Assembly: GCF_900188005.1 (NCBI RefSeq)
Contig: NZ_FZNR01000015.1
Location: 1-64,000, forward strand
Direction of reading: 5' to 3'
Source of the DNA: Actinoplanes regularis
GTDB taxonomy: Bacteria; Actinomycetota; Actinomycetes; Mycobacteriales; Micromonosporaceae
DNA length: 64,000 nucleotides
Each line of letters begins with the position of its first letter. Positions within the stretch are counted from its first letter, which is position 1. Under the pieces are notes generated by a model. That model worked only from the letters and a program-made list of their open reading frames with translations. It was not told the DNA's origin and searched no databases. Both the position numbers and the translations under genes were made by a program. This document shows, piece by piece, positions 8,732 to 16,557 of this stretch.

Positions 8732-8857
8732 CCTGGCGGGACGGACCGGGCGGCGCGTCGCGGCCCGCCAGGCGGCGCGACACCGCGCGGGAGGACCCGG
8801 GACCTGGCCCGAGAGGGCTGCGAACGGGGCTCCGTAGTCGTACCGCGAAATGAATGG
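8732..8857. repeat. Intergenic palindromic element, copy 2 (half copy)
   Basis: This gap lies between two convergent genes (MFS and adenylate kinase). It opens with a hairpin (8732-8740 with 8764-8772). The rest, about 8773-8857, matches the right half of the large palindrome at 34936-35140. Shared blocks are TGGCCCGAGAGGGC (8805-8818), ACGGGGCTCC (8824-8833) and GTCGTACC (8837-8844), in the same order and with nearly the same spacing. Function unknown; it may act as a bidirectional terminator. Confidence 0.7.
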
Positions 8858-8858
8858 T

Positions 8859-9518
8859 CTAGGCCGGGAGCGCCGGGATGTAGGGCGGGAGGGCGAGGGT
8901 CTTGCGGATGGCGGCCTGGACCTCGTCGACCGGAGGGCGCGCGTCGACGTCGTGGACGACCTCCTTGCGCTGGAAGAGCTCGAGGACCGGGCGGGTCTTC
9001 TCGTGATAGTCGCGGAGCCGGGCCTCGAGCGCCTCCGGCGTGTCGTCGGCGCGGGTGACCAGTTCGTGGCCGCAGATGTCGCAGCGGCCCTCCTGCTCCG
9101 GGCGGTCGGCGATCAGGTTGTAGTCCATGCCGCAGCTCGGGCAGAGGCGGCGGCTGAGCACCCGGCGGCGCACCTCGTGGTCGGGGAGCTCCAGGTGGAT
9201 GACCGCGTCGAGGTCGTAACTCTCCATGAAGAACTCGGCCTGCGCGCCGTTGCGCGGAAAGCCGTCGATGACGAAGCCGTAGTTCCAGTCGTGCTGCTGC
9301 AGCCGGTGGCGGACGACCGATTCGACCAGGTCGTCGCCGACCAGCTCACCGGCCGCCATGATCCGCTTGACCTGGGCACCCATCTTGGTGTGGTTGCGCA
9401 CGTTCCAGCGGAAGATGTCACCGACGCTGATGTGCACCAGATCGAGTTCGCGGGCGAGCAGCTGACCCTGGGTGCCCTTGCCGCTGCCCTGGACTCCCAT
9501 GATCACGTACTTGCGCAT
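8859..9518 (-). CDS. adk: Adenylate kinase family protein
   Basis: Cytoplasmic nucleoside monophosphate kinase of 219 residues. The P-loop is GVQGSGKGTQ (residues 8-17), the NMP-binding segment includes DGFPRN, and the LID carries four cysteines (CPSC and CDIC), so it is the long zinc-binding form. A good GGAGG ribosome site precedes the ATG at 9518. It stands alone, not in the ribosomal-protein operon where the housekeeping adk of actinomycetes normally sits, and its P-loop has Gln in place of the usual Pro. It is probably a second, specialised copy, and could use another NMP. Confidence 0.9.
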   Translation of the reverse strand: MRKYVIMGVQGSGKGTQGQLLARELDLVHISVGDIFRWNVRNHTKMGAQVKRIMAAGELVGDDLVESVVRHRLQQHDWNYGFVIDGFPRNGAQAEFFMESYDLDAVIHLELPDHEVRRRVLSRRLCPSCGMDYNLIADRPEQEGRCDICGHELVTRADDTPEALEARLRDYHEKTRPVLELFQRKEVVHDVDARPPVDEVQAAIRKTLALPPYIPALPA

Positions 9519-9539
9519 GTGGTGGCCTCCGGGGGGAAG

Positions 9540-10112
9540 TCAATCCGCCGCGCCGATCCGCAGCGGGCCGGGCGGGAGCCCGGTCAACGTGGTGGGATCG
9601 ATGCTCCAGGCGCCGGCGACCCGGAACACGTCACGCTCGGAGACCAGCACGCTGGCCTCCGGGTCGAGCTCACCGGGCAGGCCGGCCTCCCGTTCCGCCG
9701 GGCCGGGCTCGCCGAACCACGAGGTGACCTCGCCGGTCTGGCCGACGTACCCGAACGCTCGCACGAGGTCACCCTTCACTGCCCGCTGCCATCGATGCAA
9801 CTCTGTTACGCGATGTGTGGCGAAGTACTGCACCTCGGTCTCGAGGACATCGGAGAGGGCGACCACGTCGGGGCCCGGGTTCAGCAGCCAACGGCCGGCG
9901 ACGAGCACCCAGGACGTGTCACGGGCACCGGGCAGCGGCGGGGTCACCGCCACCCGGTCGCCGGTCAGATGAGCCAGGTCGAGGCCGTCGCGCCAGCGGA
10001 CCGGGCCGAGATCGCGCAGGCCGAGGGCCGCGGTCACGGCCACCTGGTCCCGGCCGGCGATCGCCAGCCACGCCTGTTTGCCGCCGAAGCCGGTCATGAC
10101 GTCCTCATTCAT
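9540..10112 (-). CDS. Conserved hypothetical protein
   Basis: Soluble 190-residue product with no signal peptide or membrane span and no motif I recognise. It is rich in Trp and Gly, with a segment WLLNPGPDV and a later FGYVGQTGEVTSWFGEPG that look like a small beta-rich fold. The frame is open to 10142, but a TAGCGT box on the minus strand (10120-10125) ends eight bases before the ATG at 10112. That supports this start and a leaderless transcript of its own. It lies just downstream of the PemK-like gene on the same strand. Confidence 0.7.
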   Translation of the reverse strand: MNEDVMTGFGGKQAWLAIAGRDQVAVTAALGLRDLGPVRWRDGLDLAHLTGDRVAVTPPLPGARDTSWVLVAGRWLLNPGPDVVALSDVLETEVQYFATHRVTELHRWQRAVKGDLVRAFGYVGQTGEVTSWFGEPGPAEREAGLPGELDPEASVLVSERDVFRVAGAWSIDPTTLTGLPPGPLRIGAAD

Positions 10113-10138
10113 GACCGCAACGCTATCCGGCCGTCCGA

Positions 10139-10738
10139 TCACGCCCAGCCGTAGTCACCCTGGAGCCGGGCCGCCACCCGATCGAAGCGGCCCCGGTCGA
10201 GGATGGCGCCCTCGCGGCGGATGCCGTCCTCCTCGATCTCCAGGACCCGGTCCAGGCGGATCCAGCTGGGACGTGCGGTGCGGTCCCATTCGCCGGCGCC
10301 GAGAGCCAGCCAGTTGCGCTGGCCGTCGCGCTCGCTCTGGCTGGAGAGCATGAGCCCGAGCAGGCTGCGGCCGTCCCGGCCGACGACCAGGACCGGGCGG
10401 TCCTTGCCCTGGGCGGGGTCGTCCTCGTAGGGGACCCAGGTCCAGACGATCTCGCCGGGGTCGGCGTCGCCGTCGAGGTTCGGGGCATAGGCGATGGTGC
10501 GGCCACGATCCTGGGTGGGGACTTGCCGGGGCGGGCGCGGCCTGGGCGCCGCCGGCTTGGGTCTGGGCGCCGCCGGCTTGGGTCCCGCGGACGGCCTGGG
10601 TTTCCGCGGCGCGTCCGCGCGAGGAGGGGTCGTGGGTCTCGGCGGCGCCGGGCGCGGCGCCGGCCGGGTGGTGGGAGCCGTCGGCCTCGGCGCCGTTCCG
10701 AACAACCCGCGCAGGAAGGAGATCAGCTTTGCGAACAC
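10139..10738 (-). CDS. PemK/MazF-like protein with proline-rich linker
   Basis: The C-terminal half of this 199-residue protein (from about residue 90) begins DPGEIVWTWVPYEDD, followed by KDRPVLVVGRDG and LLGLMLSS. This is the beta-barrel start of the PemK/MazF RNase family in actinobacteria. The N-terminus is a short amphipathic segment (FAKLISFLRGLFG) followed by about 65 residues of Pro/Ala/Arg-rich linker containing repeated KPAAPRP units. It may therefore sit at the membrane face. No antitoxin-like small gene is adjacent, so classical toxin-antitoxin function is doubtful. Start is GTG at 10738. Confidence 0.8.
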   Translation of the reverse strand: MFAKLISFLRGLFGTAPRPTAPTTRPAPRPAPPRPTTPPRADAPRKPRPSAGPKPAAPRPKPAAPRPRPPRQVPTQDRGRTIAYAPNLDGDADPGEIVWTWVPYEDDPAQGKDRPVLVVGRDGRSLLGLMLSSQSERDGQRNWLALGAGEWDRTARPSWIRLDRVLEIEEDGIRREGAILDRGRFDRVAARLQGDYGWA

Positions 10739-10765
10739 CGCTGAACCTTAAGCCTTTCCGGTACG

Positions 10766-10780
10766 GCCATACAGAATGGC
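10766..10780. promoter_or_regulatory. Inverted repeat in a divergent promoter region
   Basis: GCCAT (10766-10770) and ATGGC (10776-10780) with five bases between, in the gap between the divergent PemK-like and agmatinase-like genes. Possible operator; no cognate regulator is nearby. Confidence 0.3.
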
Positions 10781-10824
10781 GATACGGCTCCCGCCGGTAC
10801 CGGCAGCCGGGCAGGATACCCACC

Positions 10825-11859
10825 ATGACGCGCTATGGACCGATGTTCGGACCGGACTACACGTTCCTCGGCATCCCGGCCTGCGACTGGCGGGAGCCGG
10901 AGACGTATTCCGACGCCGACGTGGTGATCATCGGCGCGCCCTTCGACGGCGGCACCTCGCACCGCCCGGGCGCGCGATTCGGCCCGCAGGTCATCCGCGG
11001 CACCGACTACCTGGCGCACGACGGCTCCCGCCCGCACATGGCGATGCGGGTCGACGCGCTCAGCACCGACCTGACCGTCAAGGACGCCGGCGACCTGGAG
11101 GTCTTCAGCGGCGAGATCGAGCGCAGTTGCCGGACCATCGAAGAAGCGGTCGGTTTCCTCGCCGGGCAGGGGACGATCCCGCTGATCCTGGGCGGCGACC
11201 ACACGGTGACCTGGCCGGACGTGACCGGGGTGGCGAACGCGCACGGCAAGGGCCGGATCTCGGTGATCCACTTCGACGCGCACGCGGACACCGGCGACAT
11301 CGAGTTCGGCTCGCTCTACGGCCACGGCCAGCCGATGCGCCGGCTGATCGAGTCCGGCGCGGTCCGCGGCGACCGGTTCCTGCAGCTCGGCCTGCGCGGC
11401 TACTGGCCGGGCCCGGAGATCCTGGACTGGATGGCCGATCAGCGGATGAACTCGTTCCACATGAGCGAGATCGTCGAGCGGGGGCTGGACGCGGTGCTGG
11501 ACAGCGCGTTCGAGATCGCCCTGGACGGCTGCGACGGGGTCTTCCTCTCCGTCGACATCGACGTCTGCGACCCCGGGCACGCGCCCGGCACCGGCACCCC
11601 CGAACCGGGTGGCTTCACCGCCCGTCAGCTGCTCGACAGCGTCTCCCGGATCTGCCACGAGCTGCCGGTGGTCGGCATGGACATCGTCGAGGTGTCCCCG
11701 CCGTTCGACCACGCGGAGATCACCGCCCTGCTGGGCAACCGGGTCGTCCTCGAGGCGCTCTCCGGGATGGCGCGCAGGCGCAAGGACGGCGACGGACCGC
11801 GCTGGAAGCGGTCGACGCCGCTGCTGCGGGACCGGGGCACGACCGGCCGGGCGAGCTAG
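10825..11859 (+). CDS. Agmatinase/guanidinobutyrase family ureohydrolase
   Basis: Manganese enzyme of the arginase superfamily that releases urea from a guanidino compound such as agmatine or guanidinobutyrate. The 344-residue product has all three metal signatures: GGDHT, FDAHAD and SVDIDVCDPGHAPGTG. Length fits agmatinases. The ATG at 10825 is preceded by GGCAGGAT, which can be read as a weak ribosome site or as a -10-like box. It is monocistronic and convergent with the CAP-domain gene. Exact substrate is undetermined; polyamine-type transport and ALDH genes lie about 20 kb away. Confidence 0.92.
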   Translation: MTRYGPMFGPDYTFLGIPACDWREPETYSDADVVIIGAPFDGGTSHRPGARFGPQVIRGTDYLAHDGSRPHMAMRVDALSTDLTVKDAGDLEVFSGEIERSCRTIEEAVGFLAGQGTIPLILGGDHTVTWPDVTGVANAHGKGRISVIHFDAHADTGDIEFGSLYGHGQPMRRLIESGAVRGDRFLQLGLRGYWPGPEILDWMADQRMNSFHMSEIVERGLDAVLDSAFEIALDGCDGVFLSVDIDVCDPGHAPGTGTPEPGGFTARQLLDSVSRICHELPVVGMDIVEVSPPFDHAEITALLGNRVVLEALSGMARRRKDGDGPRWKRSTPLLRDRGTTGRAS

Positions 11860-11870
11860 CTAGCGCGTCC

Positions 11871-12605
11871 TCATCCGACGAAGTCCTGGGTCATCCAGGT
11901 CCGGCCCTGACTGTCGCGGATCACGCTCAGCCCGATCCGGGTGAAGTCCTCGTTGAGCAGGTTCTTGCGGTGCCCGTCGTTCGGCGCGACCTCGGCGAGC
12001 ATGGAGTCGGTCAGCCCGTTGGCCGCCTCGATCATCGCGGCGGCGCCGGCCTTGCTGGAGCCGAAGCCGATGTTCTCGCCCGCGGTACGGAACTCGACAC
12101 CGATGAACCGGTCCCCGATCCCGGCTTCCCCGTCGCACTGGTGCGACAGCCCGCACCCGTCGATCATCAGCTGGTTGTGCAGGGTGGACGCCCTGGACAG
12201 TTCGGTGTCCAGCTTCAGCGCGGGCAGGCCCTCGTCGGCGCGGGCCGCGTTGATGTGCTTCAGCAGCGCGTCGACGACGCCGGTCACGGGGGAGCCGGTA
12301 CCGGACACGGAGGCCGCCTTCTTCGTGGTGCTCGCCGGCTTGGGCGTCTTCCTGACCGCCGGCGAGGAGCTCGGTTTCCGGCTGGGGGTGGCCGTGTGCG
12401 AGGGAGACGGGCTCTGCACGACCTCCTCGTCGACGGGGAGGGCGCTGCCGGGAACGGTGGCGGCGAGCGGGACGTCGGCCGGGCCGCCGGATTCGGCGGC
12501 GGCCTGCTGACCCAGGCCCGTCACGATGAGCCCAGCACCGAGGACCACGGCTGTCGAACCCGCCGCCAGCTTGTACCGGAGACGGACGGCAGCGGAGAGC
12601 GACAC
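11871..12605 (-). CDS. Secreted CAP-domain (SCP/PR1-like) protein
   Basis: The 244-residue product has a signal peptide or N-terminal anchor (about residues 10-37, ending QAAAES), a Ser/Pro/Thr/Lys-rich linker (65-100) and a C-terminal CAP domain of about 130 residues. CAP features are HINAARADEG at its start, TAGENIGFG, and the closing DGHRKNLLNEDFTRIG and TWMTQDF. Start GTG at 12605 follows a GAGGTG ribosome site. YkwD-like extracellular proteins of this kind are common in Gram-positive bacteria; their biochemical role is mostly unknown. Confidence 0.92.
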   Translation of the reverse strand: MSLSAAVRLRYKLAAGSTAVVLGAGLIVTGLGQQAAAESGGPADVPLAATVPGSALPVDEEVVQSPSPSHTATPSRKPSSSPAVRKTPKPASTTKKAASVSGTGSPVTGVVDALLKHINAARADEGLPALKLDTELSRASTLHNQLMIDGCGLSHQCDGEAGIGDRFIGVEFRTAGENIGFGSSKAGAAAMIEAANGLTDSMLAEVAPNDGHRKNLLNEDFTRIGLSVIRDSQGRTWMTQDFVG

Positions 12606-12721
12606 GGATATTCACCTCGGGAGACCGGACAGGGGGACGGCGCCCCACGACTATGCGTGACCGGCCGGGCGCGCAGGCGCCCGCAAAGGATTCCTTAAGG
12701 TGCGGCTCACGGACTTCTAAG

Positions 12722-12934
12722 TCACCGCTCCCCGAGATCGAACTCGCCGGCTCGCACGCCCTCCAGGAACGCGCGCCACTCCGCGTGCGTGAAGATCAGG
12801 GTGGCGCCGTCCGGGTCCTTGGTGTCGCGCAGGGCCACGATGCCGGGGAGATTGGCGGCCACCTCGACGCAGTCCCCACCGTTGCCGCCGCTGCGGGTGC
12901 TCTTGTGCCAGACGGCACCGCTCAGGTCAACCAT
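12722..12934 (-). CDS. DUF397 protein
   Basis: A 70-residue protein of the DUF397 family, recognised by WHKSTRSGGNGGDCVEVA, VALRDTKDPDG and the closing HAEWRAFLEGVRAGEFD. In actinomycetes it forms a pair with an upstream XRE/DUF5753 regulator, acting as its small partner. Here its ATG overlaps the stop of that gene by eight bases, so the two are translationally coupled. Confidence 0.95.
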   Translation of the reverse strand: MVDLSGAVWHKSTRSGGNGGDCVEVAANLPGIVALRDTKDPDGATLIFTHAEWRAFLEGVRAGEFDLGER

Positions 12935-13802
12935 CGCTCTCCTTGATGATCGTGCCGATGAGATCGTCTGAATCGGACTGGCTCAGCGCGGCCGCCTCGA
13001 GCGCGGCCCAGATGTTCTCGTACGTCTCGACCTCGGCGAGCTTGTCCAGATAGAGGGCGCCGGTGAGGTTCTCGCAGTAGATGATGGTCGGCTCCGGCGA
13101 GGCGGTCCCGAGCGCCGGGAACTCCAGCACGGTGAACTGCCCGGAGCTGGAGGCCTGGTGCGGGCCGGCGGCGAACGGGACGACCCGGACGCTGATGTCC
13201 GGCCGGGTGGAGACGTTCACCAGGTGCGCGAGCTGCTTCTGCATGCCCAGGGTGTCCGGCACGCACCGCCGCAGCACGCCCTCGTCGATGATCACGTCCA
13301 GTCGTGGTGGCCTGGGCCGGCTCCGGTTCAGCAGCGACTGCCGCTCCAGCCGGACGGCCACCGCGTTCTCCACGGCGGCCGGGTCGTCGCCCTGCCAACG
13401 GCCGAAGACGAACTCCGCGTACTCCCGGGTCTGCAGCAGGCCGGGGATGACGCCCGGCGCGTACTGCCGCAGGCGGGACGCGGCCTGCTCCATGCCGACG
13501 TAGAGCTCGAACCAGGTGGGTACGACGTCGCCGTACGCGTGCCACCAGCCCTTCGCCTTGGACTCCTGGGCCAGCCCGATCAGCACCTCGGTCATGTGGC
13601 CGGGCGCGCCGTACACCCCGCACATGGCGATCACGTCGTGCTTGCGGACCGGAACCTCACCGTTCTCGATCCGGTACATCCGGGCGCGGGAGAACTCCAG
13701 CTCCTGCGCCGCCGCCATCAGGGAGATGCCGGCCTGCTCCCGTAACTGCCTGAGCAGCCGCCCGACCTGCCGTCTCGGTACCGTCGAACCCGTCTCGGAC
13801 AT
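12927..13802 (-). CDS. XRE-family regulator with DUF5753 domain (Scr1-like)
   Basis: The N-terminus holds an XRE-type helix-turn-helix (about residues 10-70, LRQLREQAGISLMAAAQELE and RMYRIENGEVPVRKHDV), followed by the DUF5753 domain (YAPGVIPGLLQTREYAEF, ending IIYCENLTGALYLDK). The ATG at 13802 has a strong GGAGGAGG site; the open frame extends to 13850 without one. The 291-residue length is typical. The gene is coupled to DUF397 and divergent from a small Cys-rich gene. Such pairs regulate development or act as toxin-antitoxin-like units in Streptomyces; the role here is inferred from that. Confidence 0.94.
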   Translation of the reverse strand: MSETGSTVPRRQVGRLLRQLREQAGISLMAAAQELEFSRARMYRIENGEVPVRKHDVIAMCGVYGAPGHMTEVLIGLAQESKAKGWWHAYGDVVPTWFELYVGMEQAASRLRQYAPGVIPGLLQTREYAEFVFGRWQGDDPAAVENAVAVRLERQSLLNRSRPRPPRLDVIIDEGVLRRCVPDTLGMQKQLAHLVNVSTRPDISVRVVPFAAGPHQASSSGQFTVLEFPALGTASPEPTIIYCENLTGALYLDKLAEVETYENIWAALEAAALSQSDSDDLIGTIIKESDG

Positions 13803-13927
13803 GCCGGCGACCTCCTCCCGTCGCACGCCACCCCGCCTGGCGGCGTGCACATCGCGCGCCGCTGCGTCTCGGCGCGGTCATCCGGGCTGTCTCGTTCGAG
13901 ACGATCGGAACGACTGCATCGAGACGC

Positions 13928-13952
13928 CGAGAATCCATTTCCGGGATTCTCG
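13928..13952. promoter_or_regulatory. Inverted repeat between XRE and divergent small gene
   Basis: CGAGAATCC (13928-13936) and GGATTCTCG (13944-13952) form a perfect 9-bp inverted repeat with seven central bases. It lies in the 240-bp divergent promoter region, as expected for an autoregulatory XRE operator. Confidence 0.5.
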
Positions 13953-14042
13953 CCGCCACGGCTTGAGCCCGAGCCTAGGGCACGCAACGCTCCATTGTGT
14001 AGTCGTAGAGTCGCGGAAGGTAAGGGGTTACGGGGAGTGGAT

Positions 14043-14294
14043 ATGCTCGTGCCGCGGACCGAACATGTCGGTGAGCGCCCCCGGTGGGACTGCCGGGTCT
14101 GCGGTCAGCCCTGGCCGTGCGCCACCGCCAAGGACGAGCTCACCGATCAGTACCGGAACTTTCCGCGCGGCCTCGCCGTCTACCTCGGCTCATGCCTGAT
14201 CGAGGCGATCGACGACTGGGCCGCCGGCACCGGCGGCACCCCCTCCGACCTCTACGAACGCTTCTTGGGCTGGACGGGCGACGACACGCTCTGA
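14043..14294 (+). CDS. Small conserved actinobacterial protein with CxxC motif
   Basis: The 83-residue product has the conserved CRVCGQPWPCA motif (three cysteines) followed by a helical region ending LYERFLGWTG. I recognise this as a small family often found beside XRE/DUF5753 genes in Micromonosporaceae and Streptomyces; its function is not known to me. The ATG at 14043 has a GGGGAG site six bases upstream. The 3' end overlaps the convergent membrane-protein gene by 43 bases. The cysteines could bind a metal. Confidence 0.8.
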   Translation: MLVPRTEHVGERPRWDCRVCGQPWPCATAKDELTDQYRNFPRGLAVYLGSCLIEAIDDWAAGTGGTPSDLYERFLGWTGDDTL

Positions 14295-15550
14295 GCCACC
14301 TTCGGGCGCAGCGCGCGATACAACTGGCTGTCGTCGACGGGCGTGTACAGCGTGGGATCGGAACCGGTCACGGCGACCCACGGGCAGACCTTGCCGGAGC
14401 CGTTCAGAGTGGTCTCGGACAGCTTCCGGCCGGTGGCCACCTCATAGACGGCGAGCCGGTAACGGCCCACCATGAGCGGCACCTTCGGCGCCTTGGCGCT
14501 GTCGCCCGGACAGTCCTTGAGCTTCGCGCCGCCACCGAGCAGATCCAGGCACGCGACGAGCTGTCCCTTGGCCGGGACCGGCGCCCAGGCCGACTTCCCC
14601 GCCGCCGAGCCGGAGAAGGCATAGCGGTTCAGCGTCCGGACCGAGCGGTCCCCCAGGTCGAGGCGCTCCTGGGCGCTGATCACGATCGGGTGCGGGGCCT
14701 TGCCCCGGTACTTCGGCGCTGCCGGGAAGTAGGTCTGCGAGCAGACCGAGTGCAGGTCGCTGACCTTGCGTACCGGACGGGTGGCGGCCCGCGGACTGGC
14801 CGGGGCCGCCGAGGCCGAGGCGCTGGGTGCGCCGGGAACGCCCCCGGCCGAGGTCTCCGCGGACGGCGCGGCGCCGCCGCCCAGGCCGTTGCAGGCCCAG
14901 CACATCAGGATCACGACGGCCGCGGCGGCGCCGGTGAGCACCCAGTTGCGGCGCGACTTGGATTTCAGATCCTTGGGGGTACGGCCGGGAGCCTGGTCCG
15001 GTTGCGCGGGCGCCGCCGGCACGGCTTCTACCGGCGCGGCCTGCTGTGGCACGGCGCGTTGTGGCGTGGCCCGTTGTGGCGTGGCCCGTTGTGGCGCGGC
15101 CCGTTGCGGCCCGACCCGTTGCGGCACGAATCGCTGCGGCCTGGCCCGGTGCGGCACGGCTTGTGGTGTGTTCTGCTGCGGCACGCCCTGTTCCGGCACA
15201 GCCTGTTGCGGCACAGCCTGTTGCGGCACAGCCTGTTGCGGCACAGCCTGTTGCGGCACGGCCTGCTGCAGCACGGTCTGTTGTGGAATGTTCTGCTGCG
15301 GTGCGACTTCCGGCTGCACGGTCCCGCCCGCCGCCGCGAGGTCCCGCTCCGCGATGGCGGCTCGCAGCCCGGCGACCACCTCCGGACCGAGCACCCGCGT
15401 CGTCTCCAGCGGATCCGCCGCACCGTCCGGCTCCCCGGCTTCCCCGGCCGCACCCGGATCCGCGCCACCACCGTCCGGAACCGGCTCGACTGCCGCCTCC
15501 GGAGTGGTCGCGGCCTCCTCGCCGCCCCGCGGCTCCCCTGCCTGCGCCAT
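14252..15550 (-). CDS. Membrane-anchored protein with QQAVP repeats
   Basis: The 432-residue protein has an acidic, Ala/Gly/Glu-rich N-terminus of about 65 residues. A low-complexity region of Gln/Pro/Ala repeats follows (about residues 80-175, units like PQQAV, then PQRAT), then a basic stop (KSKSRRN), one membrane span (WVLTGAAAAVVILMCWA) and an extracellular C-terminal domain of about 180 residues with several cysteines (VCSQTYFPAAP, LVACLDLLGG, KDCPG, VCPWVAV). It is probably a type II membrane protein with the repeats inside the cell. The ATG at 15550 is supported by the promoter at 15584-15612. Function unknown. Confidence 0.8.
   Translation of the reverse strand: MAQAGEPRGGEEAATTPEAAVEPVPDGGGADPGAAGEAGEPDGAADPLETTRVLGPEVVAGLRAAIAERDLAAAGGTVQPEVAPQQNIPQQTVLQQAVPQQAVPQQAVPQQAVPQQAVPEQGVPQQNTPQAVPHRARPQRFVPQRVGPQRAAPQRATPQRATPQRAVPQQAAPVEAVPAAPAQPDQAPGRTPKDLKSKSRRNWVLTGAAAAVVILMCWACNGLGGGAAPSAETSAGGVPGAPSASASAAPASPRAATRPVRKVSDLHSVCSQTYFPAAPKYRGKAPHPIVISAQERLDLGDRSVRTLNRYAFSGSAAGKSAWAPVPAKGQLVACLDLLGGGAKLKDCPGDSAKAPKVPLMVGRYRLAVYEVATGRKLSETTLNGSGKVCPWVAVTGSDPTLYTPVDDSQLYRALRPKVAQSVSSPVQPKKRS
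15181..15270 (-). repeat. 15-bp tandem repeat inside the coding region
   Basis: Six 15-bp units, the four from 15196 to 15255 identical, encode the pentapeptide repeat QQAVP. A looser set follows at 15046-15115 (RATPQ-type units). The in-frame period of five residues shows it is a protein repeat. It is likely to vary in length between strains. Confidence 0.9.
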
Positions 15551-15583
15551 TGTCAGCTCCCCAGCCCGTCCCGATGGCGGCGA

Positions 15584-15612
15584 ACTATACCGACCAGTAA
15601 CACGTTCGTCAC
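15584..15612 (-). promoter_or_regulatory. Promoter of the QQAVP-repeat gene
   Basis: On the minus strand GTGACG (15607-15612) and TATAGT (15584-15589) are spaced by 17 bases and lie 34 bases upstream of the ATG at 15550. Confidence 0.6.
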
Positions 15613-15667
15613 TGGGTGCGGCAAGCGCGGGCGGTTGTGATTGGGTGAGGTGGTGGAGTACGGGTGG

Positions 15668-16282
15668 ATGCGGTTGCCGGCGGAGGCGGCCGACGAGGCG
15701 GCCCGAGGGCTGCTCGGATGGCGGCTCACCGCGAACGGGGTGACCGTGCGACTGACCGAGGTCGAGGCCTACAGCGGTCTCGGCACGGATCCGGCCAGCC
15801 ACGCCCACCGCGGACCCACCAACCGGAACGCGGTGATGTTCGGCCCGGCCGGCCGGCTCTACGTCTACCAGATCTACGGCATGTACAACTGCCTGAACGT
15901 GGTCTGCGGCGAGGAGGGGGTCGCCGCGGCGGTCCTCCTGCGCGCCGGAGAGGTCGTCGACGGCGTCGATCGGGCCCGTGAGCGACGCCCCACCGTGAAA
16001 GCCGATCGAGACCTCGCCGCCGGGCCGGGAAAGCTGACCCAGGTGCTCGGCCTGGACCGGTCGGCGTACGGAACCTCGGTGGTCGACGGCACCGGCCCGC
16101 TGACGATCACGCCGCCGCCGGCACCGATACCGGAAGAGCTGATCGAAAGCGGACCGCGGGTCGGCGTGACCTCCGCCCACGACCTCCCGTGGCGTTTCTG
16201 GATCAAGGACGACCCGACCGTCAGCGCCTATCGGCGGCACGTTCCCCGGCGGCGCACCGGCACGCCGGCCCACGGCGGCTGA
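15668..16282 (+). CDS. mpg: DNA-3-methyladenine glycosylase (AAG/MPG family)
   Basis: Base-excision repair enzyme that removes alkylated purines. Family motifs are ARGLLGWRL near the N-terminus, the catalytic region VRLTEVEAYSG, DPASHAHRGPTNRNAVMFG, the helix-hairpin YVYQIYGMYNCLNVV and the closing GPGKLTQVLGL. The 204-residue length is typical. Start is uncertain: the ATG at 15668 has a GTGGAG site ten bases upstream, but GTG at 15650 or 15653 and TTG at 15641 are also in frame. It is monocistronic, followed by the remains of a PHP-domain gene. Confidence 0.92.
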   Translation: MRLPAEAADEAARGLLGWRLTANGVTVRLTEVEAYSGLGTDPASHAHRGPTNRNAVMFGPAGRLYVYQIYGMYNCLNVVCGEEGVAAAVLLRAGEVVDGVDRARERRPTVKADRDLAAGPGKLTQVLGLDRSAYGTSVVDGTGPLTITPPPAPIPEELIESGPRVGVTSAHDLPWRFWIKDDPTVSAYRRHVPRRRTGTPAHGG

Positions 16283-16290
16283 CCCGTCCC

Positions 16291-16425
16291 GGCCACGACG
16301 ATCCGGACCTGGTCGGCGATCACCACGTGCACACCCGGTACAGCCACGACGCGAAGTACACGCTTGCCGGCGCGGCGCGCCGTACGGGCCGGCGGATCGC
16401 CGCACAACAGTCGACAGTGGAATGA
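16291..16425 (+). pseudogene. Remnant of a PHP-domain phosphoesterase gene
   Basis: The frame reads DLVGDHHVHTRYSHDAKYT and then turns into unrelated, basic sequence with a stop at 16425. HHVHTRYSHDAKYT is the metal-binding N-terminus of PHP-domain (histidinol-phosphatase-like) proteins, which normally run for more than 250 residues. Only about 25 recognisable residues are left, with no start codon close upstream. I infer a decayed gene cut by the event that placed the Pls-like operon here. Confidence 0.65.
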
Positions 16426-16557
16426 CTCGCGCTCCGGCCCCCGAATGCCGGTGTGTCGGCTGTCACGTATTCGACATCAAGCCGCCACTCTGCGTTCTCC
16501 ACCCGTAGCTTTGAGGGCTGCCTCGGGGCTAACCCGGGCGGAGATGGAGTGCGCCCG

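Noticed and set aside
15181..15270. Short regularly spaced repeats resembling a CRISPR array
   Set aside because: The 15-bp units are contiguous without spacers and keep the reading frame of a protein repeat.
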